Shown here: positions 48,575 to 56,412 of the stretch, piece by piece
Layout of the letters: every line of letters starts with the position of its first letter
Numbering within the stretch: position 1 is the first letter of the stretch
Assembly (NCBI RefSeq): GCF_014161445.1
Contig: NZ_JABBXA010000002.1
Span: 604,351 to 668,350 of the forward strand
From: Microbispora sp. H13382
GTDB lineage: Bacteria > Actinomycetota > Actinomycetes > Streptosporangiales > Streptosporangiaceae
Length of the DNA stretch: 64,000 nucleotides
Reading direction: 5' to 3'
The notes under the pieces: generated by a model
The model's input: only the letters and a program-made list of their open reading frames with translations
Told to the model about the DNA's origin: nothing
Databases searched by the model: none
Translations under genes and position numbers: made by a program

Positions 48575-49921
48575 ATGCCCGTTCCGGCCCTCCTTTCAGT
48601 GGAGGCGCACACTGCCGACCCCAACCTGGAGCTGGCCCTCAGGGTGTTGCCGGCCCTGGCCGTCATCCTGCTGGCCGCGGCGCTGTGCGGCCGGCTGGCC
48701 ACCCTGGTGATGCAGCCGCGCGTCGTCGGCGAGATGGTCGCCGGCGTCCTGCTCGGGCCGACGCTCCTCGGCGCGCTGTTCCCCGGCGCCCAGGCGGCCC
48801 TGTTCCCCGCCGAGGTCAGACCGGTCCTGTACGTGCTCAGCACCCTCGGCCTGACGTTGTACATGTTCCTGGTCGGGGCCGGAATGGACCACGACGCCCG
48901 GGCGCCGGGCGAGCTGCGCAAGGCGAGCGTGCTGGCGGCGTCGGGGATCGGCTCACCGCTGGTCCTCGGCGGCGCCGCCGGTCTCGTCCTGTGGGACCGC
49001 CTCTCCCGGCCGGACGTCGGCCGGATCGAGTTCGCCCTGTTCCTCGGGGGAGCGCTGTCGCTGACCGCGTTCCCCATGCTCGCCAGGATCCTGTACGAAC
49101 GCGGGCTGCAGAACACCCGCATCGGCCGGATCGCCCTGCTCGCCGCCTCCATCGACGACGCCGTGGCCTGGTGCCTGCTCGCCGCGTTGTCGGCGGCGCA
49201 CCTGGGCGGCGGTCCCGGCGACACGCTGCGCACCATCGCCCTGGCAGGGGTGTTCGCGGCGGTGATGCTCGGGGTGGTGGCTCCGCTGCTGCGCCCTCTG
49301 GGCCGCCGCGTCGCGCGTACCGGGCGCCTCGGCGCCGGCGCCGTGTACGTGATCGTGCTGGTGCCGCTCGCGGCCGGGTGGATCACCGACGCGATCGGCG
49401 TCTACTCGGTGTTCGGCGGCTTCGTCGCCGGGTTGTCCATGCCGCGCGAGCCGGCGTTCCGCGCCGCGCTGCACGACCGGATGATGGATGTCGTATCGAC
49501 CCTGCTGCTGCCCGTCTTCTTCGCGTTCTCGGGGCTGAACACCCATCTCGGCGGCATCGCCGGGGGCTCCGCGCTCCTGGCGTTCGCGCTGATTCTGACC
49601 CTGGCCTTCTGCGGGAAGTACTTCGGCTGCTCGCTGGCGACACGGGCGCTGGGATTCGGCTGGCGCGAATCCTGGGCCATGGGCGCGATGATGAACGCCC
49701 GCGGACTGATGATCCTCATCTTCATCAACATCGGCCTGGCGCAGGGGATGATCACGCAGGAGCTCTTCGCGATGCTCGTCCTCGTGGCCGTGCTCACCAC
49801 CGCGGGGGCCCTGCCGCTGTACAAACTGGCGCTGCCGGAGCGCCACGAGCGAGCCGATGCGGGCAGCGTGGGTAGTGCGGCCCGGATGGGGGCGGCGGCG
49901 GGAGAAACCGGTTTCATTTAA
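48575..49921 (+). CDS. CPA2-type cation:proton antiporter
   Basis: 448 residues with 12-13 membrane helices. GEMVAGVLLGPTLLG and the ion-binding AASIDDAVAWCLLA are the CPA2 hallmarks. GGAGG lies upstream of ATG 48575. It follows the P450 after 45 bp on the same strand and probably belongs to the operon. Such antiporters recur in natural-product clusters and are thought to balance ions or take part in self-resistance. The transported cation (Na+ or K+) is not determinable. Confidence 0.88.
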   Translation: MPVPALLSVEAHTADPNLELALRVLPALAVILLAAALCGRLATLVMQPRVVGEMVAGVLLGPTLLGALFPGAQAALFPAEVRPVLYVLSTLGLTLYMFLVGAGMDHDARAPGELRKASVLAASGIGSPLVLGGAAGLVLWDRLSRPDVGRIEFALFLGGALSLTAFPMLARILYERGLQNTRIGRIALLAASIDDAVAWCLLAALSAAHLGGGPGDTLRTIALAGVFAAVMLGVVAPLLRPLGRRVARTGRLGAGAVYVIVLVPLAAGWITDAIGVYSVFGGFVAGLSMPREPAFRAALHDRMMDVVSTLLLPVFFAFSGLNTHLGGIAGGSALLAFALILTLAFCGKYFGCSLATRALGFGWRESWAMGAMMNARGLMILIFINIGLAQGMITQELFAMLVLVAVLTTAGALPLYKLALPERHERADAGSVGSAARMGAAAGETGFI

Positions 49922-50021
49922 TTTCACCGGAGAGTCGGACATTCGTGGAATAGAGGGCGATTTCCCTGGAGTGGAATTCCGAAGTCTGGATATCTCCTGA
50001 TATCGGTGACACGGTTGGTCG
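49922..50021 (+). promoter_or_regulatory. AT-rich promoter region with repeated GATATC
   Basis: This 100-bp spacer is clearly more AT-rich than its surroundings. It contains GGAATTCC (49973-49980) and GATATC at 49989-49994 and 49999-50004, i.e. 10 bp apart, one helical turn, as expected for an OmpR-type regulator site. CACGGT ends 6 nt before GTG 50022. Confidence 0.45.
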
Positions 50022-50711
50022 GTGGCACGGATACCGGGGACATCCGAACCGCGCTCCCGGCGCCTGCTGCTCGTGGAGGACGACCGCGAGCTGGGAGACA
50101 TGCTGGTCGAGGTGTTCACCGACCAGGGCTACACGGTCGACCTGGCGCTGGAGGGCCAGCGGGGCCTGCACCTGGCGCTGACCCGCGGCTACGACGCGAT
50201 GGTCATCGATCGCGGGCTGCCCGTGGTCGACGGGCTCGATCTGCTGCGGCGGCTGCGCCGCCAGGCGGTCACCGTGCCGGTGCTGATGCTCACCGCCTTC
50301 GGCGCTCTCGCCGACCGGGTGACCGGACTCGACGCGGGCGCGGAGGACTACCTGGTCAAGCCGTTCGAGATCGACGAGCTGCTGGCCAGGGTGCGCGCCC
50401 TGCACCGCAGGAACCTGGACCAGGCGACGCTGCTGCCGCTCGGCGCCGGCTGGCTCGACTCCGCGTCCTGCGTCGTACGGCTGCCGTCCGGCGAGCAGGT
50501 GACACTGTCCGGCCAGGAGTGCCGGCTGCTCCACGCGCTGGCGGCCCGCCCCCGGCAGGTGCACACGCGCACCTCGCTGCGGCAGCGGGTCTTCGACGGC
50601 GCCAGGACCGAGTCGATCGTGGACACCTACGTCTACTACCTGCGCACCAAGCTGGGGCCCGGCGTCGTCCGTACCGTGCGGGGCGTGGGGTACCGCCTGG
50701 GTGAGCTGTGA
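50022..50711 (+). CDS. OmpR/PhoB-family response regulator
   Basis: 229 residues. REC domain: acidic pair ED/D at ~19-21, phospho-acceptor D63 (AMVIDRGLPVVDG), Thr in LMLTAFG, Lys in YLVKPFE. The C-terminal winged helix has LSGQECRLLHALAARPRQVHTRTSLRQRVF and the recognition/wing region TYVYYLRTKLG ... VRTVRGVGYRLG. GTG 50022 is the chosen start. The histidine kinase follows with a GTGA overlap. It may control the upstream oxidative operon and antiporter by position; this is inference. Confidence 0.92.
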   Translation: MARIPGTSEPRSRRLLLVEDDRELGDMLVEVFTDQGYTVDLALEGQRGLHLALTRGYDAMVIDRGLPVVDGLDLLRRLRRQAVTVPVLMLTAFGALADRVTGLDAGAEDYLVKPFEIDELLARVRALHRRNLDQATLLPLGAGWLDSASCVVRLPSGEQVTLSGQECRLLHALAARPRQVHTRTSLRQRVFDGARTESIVDTYVYYLRTKLGPGVVRTVRGVGYRLGEL

Positions 50712-52078
50712 AGACGACACGGTCCTCCGACCCGGAGCGGCGCCTGCTCATCCTGACCCGCCGCCGGATCACCGCGCAGGTGGCGGCCGTGTTCACGCTG
50801 GCGATCACCCTCCTGGGCACGCTGGTCTACTGCGTGGTGGCCGACGCGCAGGACGCCACCGCCCGGCGCGATCTGGCCGTGGCCGCGATGTCGGCCCCGA
50901 TGGACCACCCGCCGCCCTGCGTATGGCTGTTCGAACTCCGGGCGGACACCGTGCGGAGATCCCCGGGGGCGCCGGAGGGCCTGCCGGTGCGCGAGACACT
51001 CGACCGGGTCGCCGCCGACGGCCGCACCCGGGTCGACGTCGCGGAAGTCGGCGGCCACACGTACCTGGTCCGTACGCAGCGGCGCGGCGACGTGCCCCTG
51101 CAGGCGGTGATGGACCTGTATTACCCCGTCACCGAGCGGCAGCGGCTGCTGCGCACGCTCTGCGCGGCCGAGGTCGCGGCCCTGCTGGTGGCGTTGCTGA
51201 TCGGTCAGGTCCTCGCCCGCCGGGCGATCGCGCCGCTGGGCGAGGCCCTCGACCGGCAGCGCCGGTTCACCGCCGACGTCAGCCACGAACTGCGCAGCCC
51301 GCTGACCCGGCTGCACGTCCGTGCGCAGCTCGCCGCCCGGCGCCTGAGACGGGAGCCCGATCCTCTTCTCGTCGTGGGCGACGTCGACCGGCTGGTCACC
51401 GGCATCGGGCAGCTGGGCGAGGTGATCGAGGACCTGTTGCTGTCGACCCAGCTCAGGCAGAGCCGCCGGCCGTTCGGGCCCGCGGACCTGGCCGCCCTGG
51501 CGGAGGAGGCGGCCGACGCCGAGGCGGCCCGCGCCGGGCAGCGCGGGGTGACCATCGACCTGCGGCGGGATCCCGGCGATCACGTCGTGTGCGGAGCGCC
51601 GTCCGCGCTGCGCCGGGTGATCTCCGCGCTCCTCGACAACGCACTGCGCCACACCTCCACGGGCGGCCACATCTGGGTGAGCGTGTGTTCGGGGCCGCAG
51701 ACCGTTCAGCTCAGTGTGCGGGACGACGGCGTGGGGCTGGACCCGCGTGACGGCGAGCGCCTGTTGGTCAGGCATGTCGGCGCGCCCCACACCGGAGGTC
51801 TCGGCATCGGCCTGGCTCTCGTGAGCGAGGTGATGAACGCGCACGGCGGCGCGATCGACGTGGACGGGCGGCCGGGAGCCGGAGCCACCTTCACCATCCG
51901 TCTCCCTCGGGCGGCGCCGGACCCCGCTCCGCACCTGTCCCGGATCGGTCTTCCTGCCCCGGCGGCCGCGGAGCGAGACGAACAGAACGCCGGAGGCGAC
52001 CGCCTCCGGCCCCGGCGACGCCTGCCTGTAGTCCTCCGCGGATGGCGGAGCGTGCTCACGAGGGCCAATGCGCGGTGA
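50708..52078 (+). CDS. Membrane sensor histidine kinase
   Basis: 456 residues. Two membrane helices (~22-45 and ~156-178) flank a ~110-residue extracytoplasmic sensor. The H box is FTADVSHELRSPLTRL, N box LLDNALRHT, G1 RDDGVGL, G2 GGLGIGLALV. There is no clear full HAMP between helix 2 and the H box. The ~60-residue C-terminal tail is Pro/Arg-rich. It pairs with the response regulator at 50022. Its last 23 bp overlap the convergent TetR gene. The signal is unknown. Confidence 0.92.
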   Translation: MKTTRSSDPERRLLILTRRRITAQVAAVFTLAITLLGTLVYCVVADAQDATARRDLAVAAMSAPMDHPPPCVWLFELRADTVRRSPGAPEGLPVRETLDRVAADGRTRVDVAEVGGHTYLVRTQRRGDVPLQAVMDLYYPVTERQRLLRTLCAAEVAALLVALLIGQVLARRAIAPLGEALDRQRRFTADVSHELRSPLTRLHVRAQLAARRLRREPDPLLVVGDVDRLVTGIGQLGEVIEDLLLSTQLRQSRRPFGPADLAALAEEAADAEAARAGQRGVTIDLRRDPGDHVVCGAPSALRRVISALLDNALRHTSTGGHIWVSVCSGPQTVQLSVRDDGVGLDPRDGERLLVRHVGAPHTGGLGIGLALVSEVMNAHGGAIDVDGRPGAGATFTIRLPRAAPDPAPHLSRIGLPAPAAAERDEQNAGGDRLRPRRRLPVVLRGWRSVLTRANAR

Positions 52079-52652
52079 GGGGATGATCGGGCGCGGCCGC
52101 GGCGTCGAGCAGCGCACGGGCGGCGGACCGGGCCCGCTCCGCGGGGTCGGCGGCCGTGCCCATGGCGGCGGCGACGATGGCCCCCTCCACCAGCAGCAGA
52201 AGCTGGTCGGCGAGCAGGTCCGGATCGGCGGCCCCCGCCTCGGCCGTGAGCGTGCGAAGCCTTCCCCGCAGCGCGTTCTTGTGCGCCCGCGCCGCCGCCA
52301 CGACGGGCGGTGACGCCGGGCCGAGCTCGCCGAAGGCGTTGACGAACGCACAGCCGCGGAAGTCGGCCGTGCCGAACCACTCGGCGAGGAAGCCGAAGAC
52401 GGCGAGCACGCGCTCGCGGGGCTCCCCGACACTGCCGAGATGGTCGGACAGAGCGTCGTTCCACCGTCGGTCGCGATGTTCCAGGTACGCCTCCACCAGC
52501 GCGTCCTTGGACGCGTAGCACTGGTAGAGCCGCTTGAGCGAGACCCCCGCGGCGTCGCGGACCTGGTCCATGCCCACGGCCTGGATGCCCCGCGCGTAGA
52601 ACAACCGCTCGGCGGCGTCCAGGATGCGCCGGCGCGCCTCTTCTCCGTCCAT
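52056..52652 (-). CDS. TetR/AcrR-family repressor
   Basis: 198 residues from ATG 52652; a GTG at 52676 is an alternative. The HTH is RRRILDAAERLFYARGIQAVGMDQVRDAAGVSLKRLYQCYASKDALVEAYL. The C-terminal ligand domain (ADFRGCAFVNAFGELG ... LADQLLLLVEGAIVAAAMG) is of the common TetR type with a conserved RGCAFVNA stretch. It is divergent from the DUF1348 gene; a perfect 20-bp palindrome in the shared promoter is its evident operator. The ligand is unknown. Confidence 0.9.
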   Translation of the reverse strand: MDGEEARRRILDAAERLFYARGIQAVGMDQVRDAAGVSLKRLYQCYASKDALVEAYLEHRDRRWNDALSDHLGSVGEPRERVLAVFGFLAEWFGTADFRGCAFVNAFGELGPASPPVVAAARAHKNALRGRLRTLTAEAGAADPDLLADQLLLLVEGAIVAAAMGTAADPAERARSAARALLDAAAAPDHPLTAHWPS

Positions 52653-52722
52653 CCGCACCCGTCGGGTCCCGTCCACCCGCCCCCTCCTCACCGAGGAAAA
52701 CGCTCGTTCTCTACGATACGTA

Positions 52723-52742
52723 GGGAGAACGATCGTTCTCCC
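52723..52742. promoter_or_regulatory. TetR operator, perfect 20-bp palindrome
   Basis: GGGAGAACGATCGTTCTCCC is fully symmetric and lies 20 bp before the DUF1348 start. A second, imperfect copy sharing CTCGTTCTC (about 52701-52711) lies 20 bp away on the TetR side. Together they fit autoregulation plus control of the divergent gene. Confidence 0.75.
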
Positions 52743-52762
52743 GTGTTGGAAGGACAGCCACG

Positions 52763-53221
52763 ATGAGCACACGCCCGCCGCTTCCGCCGTTCACCGAGGA
52801 GACCGCCAGGCAGAAGGTCCAGGCCGCCGAGGACGCCTGGAACACCAGAGACCCGGAACGCGTCGCGCTCGCGTACACCGAGGACTCGGTGTGGCGCAAC
52901 CGATCGGAGTTCCTGACCGGACGGGAGGAGATCGTCGCCTTCCTGCGCCGCAAGTGGGAGCGCGAGCAGGACTACGCCCTGCGCAAGGACCTGTGGACGT
53001 TCGGCGGCGACCGCATCGCCGTACGGTTCCAGTACGAGTGGCAGGACGCCGACGGCCGGTGGTGGCGCAGCTACGGCAACGAGCTGTGGGAGTTCACCGC
53101 CGAGGGCCTGATGAGCCGCAGGGAGGCGAGCATCAACGACATGCCGATCGAGGAGAGCGAGCGGCGCATCCGCGGGCCGCGCCCCGAGTCCGAACGCGGC
53201 GCCGGCCTTCCGCTCGCCTGA
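52763..53221 (+). CDS. DUF1348 (SnoaL-like, NTF2-fold) protein
   Basis: 152 residues. [44 protein letters not shown] and [15 protein letters not shown] ... YGNELWEF are the DUF1348 pattern, a cone-shaped NTF2-like fold with a deep pocket. GGAAGGA precedes ATG 52763. The divergent TetR and the operator at 52723-52742 make it a single-gene regulon of a small-molecule sensor. Known DUF1348 members have no settled function; hydrolase, isomerase or ligand-binding roles are all possible. Confidence 0.9.
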   Translation: MSTRPPLPPFTEETARQKVQAAEDAWNTRDPERVALAYTEDSVWRNRSEFLTGREEIVAFLRRKWEREQDYALRKDLWTFGGDRIAVRFQYEWQDADGRWWRSYGNELWEFTAEGLMSRREASINDMPIEESERRIRGPRPESERGAGLPLA

Positions 53222-53236
53222 CCGTGGCCCGGGCGT

Positions 53237-54337
53237 TTACCTGGCCATGCTGCCGAGGGATCCGGCGCGGAGCGCGTCCGGCGAGCAGGCGGGGCAGTCC
53301 GGCGCCCCGGGATGACGCGTGTAGACGTGCTGGTCCGGGGCCGCGAGGTTGATCCCGGTGACGTAGCTGCCCGAGGTCGCCGGGATCCCGGTCAGGAACG
53401 CGACGACCGCCTGGGCGGTCAGATGGCCCGACACCCCGGCGGAGGGCGCGATGGCGCCCGGCCCGCCGAGGTCGACGGGGATTCCGGGCGCGAGAGGGGC
53501 GTCGACGCTCGCGGTCAGGCACTCGTAGCACGGGCCGCCGGGGGTGAAGGCCGCCACGCTCACCAGCGGGCCGTTGTAGCCGCCGAGCGCCCACGGGATC
53601 TTCTCCGACAGACAGGCCCGGTTGGCCCAGACGCGGATGCCGCCCCTGCCCGCGGGCTCGTCGGCGCACATCGCCACCGCGTCGAACCCGCGTACGAGGT
53701 CGAGCATGTCCTCCTCGCACTCGACCGGCCGGGCCTCCGCGGTGACGCGGACGGAGGAGTTGACCTCGGCGAGCCGGGCGGCGGCCACGTCCACCTTGGG
53801 ACTGCCGATGTCGGACTCCCGGTAGAGGGCCTGGCGGGTCAGGTCGGGCAGCTCGACCGGGTCGCGGTCGACGCAGTGGATCTCGCCGACGCCGCACGCG
53901 GCGAGCGCCCAGGCCGTGTGGCTGCCGGTCCCGCCCAGGCCGAGGACGAGCACACGGGAGCGCTTGAGGCGGACCTGCGCCTCCCAGCCGCGCTCGGGGC
54001 GGGTGGGATCGACGTCGCGGAAGAACGCCGCGTTGCGCGAGTAGCGTTCGAGTTCCCGCAGGCTGAGCTCCTCGGGCCGCGGGCCGGCGGCGTCCTCCAC
54101 ACACCCCGAGCTCAGCAGGAGGTCGACGACGTCGGCCGCCTCGGCCTCGGTCAGCCCCGGGAACGCGCGATGCAGGCGGGCGACGACCTCCTCCGGGGTC
54201 CTCGTGCCGTCCATCGCGTTCAGGGCCGCCCAGGCGTGGCCGTCCGGATCGCTGATCTCCGCTGTCACGCCGTTGACCGACCCGCCTATCCGGATCCGGT
54301 CGTTGCCGTACCTGTGGGGGCGGTGCTGGGCTTTCAC
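53237..54337 (-). CDS. RRE-fused ThiF/E1-like protein (orphan RiPP-type enzyme)
   Basis: 366 residues from GTG 54337; a TTG at 54382 is an alternative and no good ribosome site decides. Residues ~20-85 (AEISDPDGHAWAALNAMDGTRTPEEVVARLHRAF ...) look like a PqqD/RRE-type winged helix, the leader-peptide binder of RiPP enzymes. Residues ~105-366 are a ThiF/MoeB E1 fold: VLVLGLGGTGSHTAWALAACGVGEIHCVDRDPVE (ATP site), LYRESDIGSPKVD, and zinc pairs CYEC and CPAC. This architecture occurs in TOMM/ocin-ThiF proteins partnered with YcaO. No YcaO, precursor peptide or dehydrogenase is visible nearby, so its client is unknown. Confidence 0.82.
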   Translation of the reverse strand: MKAQHRPHRYGNDRIRIGGSVNGVTAEISDPDGHAWAALNAMDGTRTPEEVVARLHRAFPGLTEAEAADVVDLLLSSGCVEDAAGPRPEELSLRELERYSRNAAFFRDVDPTRPERGWEAQVRLKRSRVLVLGLGGTGSHTAWALAACGVGEIHCVDRDPVELPDLTRQALYRESDIGSPKVDVAAARLAEVNSSVRVTAEARPVECEEDMLDLVRGFDAVAMCADEPAGRGGIRVWANRACLSEKIPWALGGYNGPLVSVAAFTPGGPCYECLTASVDAPLAPGIPVDLGGPGAIAPSAGVSGHLTAQAVVAFLTGIPATSGSYVTGINLAAPDQHVYTRHPGAPDCPACSPDALRAGSLGSMAR

Positions 54338-54468
54338 GCGGGGCAACCGCAAGGGGACCTCTCGGCATCGCGAGCGGGACAAGAATCGACAGGTGGATCT
54401 TTCTGTAAGTGTCCGTCTATGTCAAGACTCTGGATGGGCGGCCGAGCCGTTTTGTCGTACGGCTCGGA

Positions 54469-54474
54469 TACGTT
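54469..54474 (+). promoter_or_regulatory. Candidate -10 of leaderless promoter (SWIM operon)
   Basis: TACGTT ends 7 nt before ATG 54482 and no ribosome site is present. It is in the ~144-bp spacer shared with the divergent ThiF gene. Confidence 0.4.
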
Positions 54475-54481
54475 CCGGATC

Positions 54482-54985
54482 ATGACAGAGCGTTCCCCCG
54501 ACGGCGCGACCGTGTGGGCGCGAAACAGCAGGCTGCGGGTGGTGCCGCCGGTCCAGCCGCGCAAGCTGGCGAAGGTCCCCTTCGTCGAGCTGGCGGACGG
54601 CAGGCTGCAGGGCGTGGTGTCGAGCGGTTCGGACATCGGCCGGGTCTACGTCTCCTCCATCGCCGCCGGCACCCACAACTACAACTGCAGCACCAACAAC
54701 AACCGCCCCTGCGGCGGCCTGTACGGCGCGCCGTGCAAGCACCTGCGCGCCCTGGTCGCCGAGGCCGTCCTGCAGTACGGCGCCGACCGCGTGTCCCGTT
54801 ATCTGCGGGCGGAGGTCCCCGAGGGCGCGGAGCTGGCCGACTGCCTGCGCGGCATCCATGAGCCCGCCCCCGCCGCGGTCGTGTTCAGCCGGTTCCTGCG
54901 TCACCTGGCCTACCTGGAGGTGCCCGACACCACCATGCCGATCCCGGAGCTGCACTGGTTCCCGGCCACGGGGACGGTGCGCTGA
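54482..54985 (+). CDS. SWIM zinc-finger protein
   Basis: 167 residues from ATG 54482. The zinc site is built from Cys and His in THNYNCSTNNNRPCGGLY followed by GAPCKHLRAL, a SWIM-like CxC...CxH variant with wider spacing. SWIM fingers bind DNA or proteins. It is the first gene of a tightly coupled operon: its TGA overlaps the next ATG by one base (TGATG). In other actinomycetes SWIM genes accompany MoxR/vWA/DUF5682 genes, so it is probably the recognition or adaptor part of that system. Confidence 0.85.
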   Translation: MTERSPDGATVWARNSRLRVVPPVQPRKLAKVPFVELADGRLQGVVSSGSDIGRVYVSSIAAGTHNYNCSTNNNRPCGGLYGAPCKHLRALVAEAVLQYGADRVSRYLRAEVPEGAELADCLRGIHEPAPAAVVFSRFLRHLAYLEVPDTTMPIPELHWFPATGTVR

Positions 54986-56412
54986 TGCTCGCCGTACAGC
55001 TCGCCGCCCTGCTCGGCGACTCCGATGCCGCCGGCGAGGGAGCCGGAGAGGCGCTCGCACTGCTGGACGGCTTCGACGACGCCCTGGTGCACGGCCTCGC
55101 CCGGCTCGCCGACGAGCGCGCTGGCGCGGTGACCGCGCTGGCCGCGGCGTTCGCGGCCACTCCCCTCGGTGCTCGGCTGGCGGAGGCCGCCGACGCGGTC
55201 GTGTCCGGCTCGATCACCCAGGAGCACCTGACGATCCTGGCCGGCGGCCGGATCGCGTTGTCCGGCGCCGTCCACGACGCCCTGCTCACGAGCCTGGACA
55301 CGGCTCTGGGCCGGGAGCGCGCGGAATGGACGTCCACATCCGGGGGCCCCGCGTCCGGCGACTCCGGCGCTCAGCCCGCCGGCAACGCGCTCGAGGGCGT
55401 CCGCTCCTGGCTGCGCGAGCTGGCGATCACCGGCTGGCGCGGCGTCGACCACGACCTCGTCTCCGCGGCGGACCAGGTCATCGAGGCACTGCTCGGCGCA
55501 CCGGCGCTGCGCAGGCTCGCGGTGCTGCTGGACGGTTTCGCCGCGGAACTGCGCGCGTCCTGCCCGATCGGCTCCGCGGAGCACCTGCCCGTGCGGCGCT
55601 GGGCCGACCTGTGGACCCGGGCCGTGCTGCTGTCGCAGGACGGCGTACTGACCGGCGAGCCCGGCCCCGCCGCCACGGTGTCGGGACGGCTGCTGGTGCT
55701 CGGCGTCGACGTGCACGAACACGGCACCGCCGTCCAGTTCCAGGTGCACGCCGTCCTGGAACCCGCCGACGGAGGCCGGTCCCGGCTGGTGCGCACCTCC
55801 GTCACGGTGGCCAAGGTCGACACCATCGTCGGGCCCGCGCTGTGGAAGCTGCCGCAGCGCCACAAGGTGCTGCTGGCCGCGCTGGCGGACCGCCGCTGCA
55901 TCGAGATCGCGGACGTGCCCCTGCTCGACAGCGGCGACCTCGTCTGGGACGACGACCGCGCCTTCGTGAGCAAGCCCGCCGACCCGCTGGCCACCGCCCG
56001 GCTGTGCCTGCCCGGCGCGCTCGGCCCGGCGGTGCCGCCGCTCGACCGGGCACCGGTACGCATCGCCGAGCCCGTGCTGGTGGAGGGCTACAAGGTCACC
56101 GGGGACGGCTCCTTCGACCTCGGCGGCGCCGTCATCGTCGTGGACACCGAACGGCTGCCCGACTGCGGCCCGCTCACGCCCAAGCTGGTGGCGGCCTCGT
56201 CGGCGTGCGTGGGGCTGCTCCGGTGGGACGGCGGCCGCTGGACGCTGCAACCGCTGGCCGTGCAGGTGAAGGTCAAGCGCGAGACCGTGGTGGTCGCCAC
56301 CGGTGACTGGGCGCTCGGCCCCACCGACCCCAAGGCGGCCAAGGCCGAGGCCAAAGCCGCGGACGCGGTGGCCGTGCTGCGGGAGCGAGCCGGGCGGTTG
56401 CTGCGACGATGA
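54985..56412 (+). CDS. Uncharacterised SWIM-operon protein
   Basis: 475 residues, no recognised catalytic motif. The N-terminal ~210 residues are Ala/Leu-rich helices (LADERAGAVTALAAAFAATPLG ...). The middle and C-terminal part look beta-rich (VSGRLLVLGVDVHEHGTAVQFQVHAVLEP; VVIVVDTERLPDCG-like strands; LQPLAVQVKVKRETVVVATGDWALG). It ends with a charged helix (KAAKAEAKAADAVAVL). Start and stop overlap both neighbours (TGATG and ATGA), so it is an obligate part of the operon. I do not recognise its family beyond co-occurrence with SWIM genes. Confidence 0.8.
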   Translation: MLAVQLAALLGDSDAAGEGAGEALALLDGFDDALVHGLARLADERAGAVTALAAAFAATPLGARLAEAADAVVSGSITQEHLTILAGGRIALSGAVHDALLTSLDTALGRERAEWTSTSGGPASGDSGAQPAGNALEGVRSWLRELAITGWRGVDHDLVSAADQVIEALLGAPALRRLAVLLDGFAAELRASCPIGSAEHLPVRRWADLWTRAVLLSQDGVLTGEPGPAATVSGRLLVLGVDVHEHGTAVQFQVHAVLEPADGGRSRLVRTSVTVAKVDTIVGPALWKLPQRHKVLLAALADRRCIEIADVPLLDSGDLVWDDDRAFVSKPADPLATARLCLPGALGPAVPPLDRAPVRIAEPVLVEGYKVTGDGSFDLGGAVIVVDTERLPDCGPLTPKLVAASSACVGLLRWDGGRWTLQPLAVQVKVKRETVVVATGDWALGPTDPKAAKAEAKAADAVAVLRERAGRLLRR

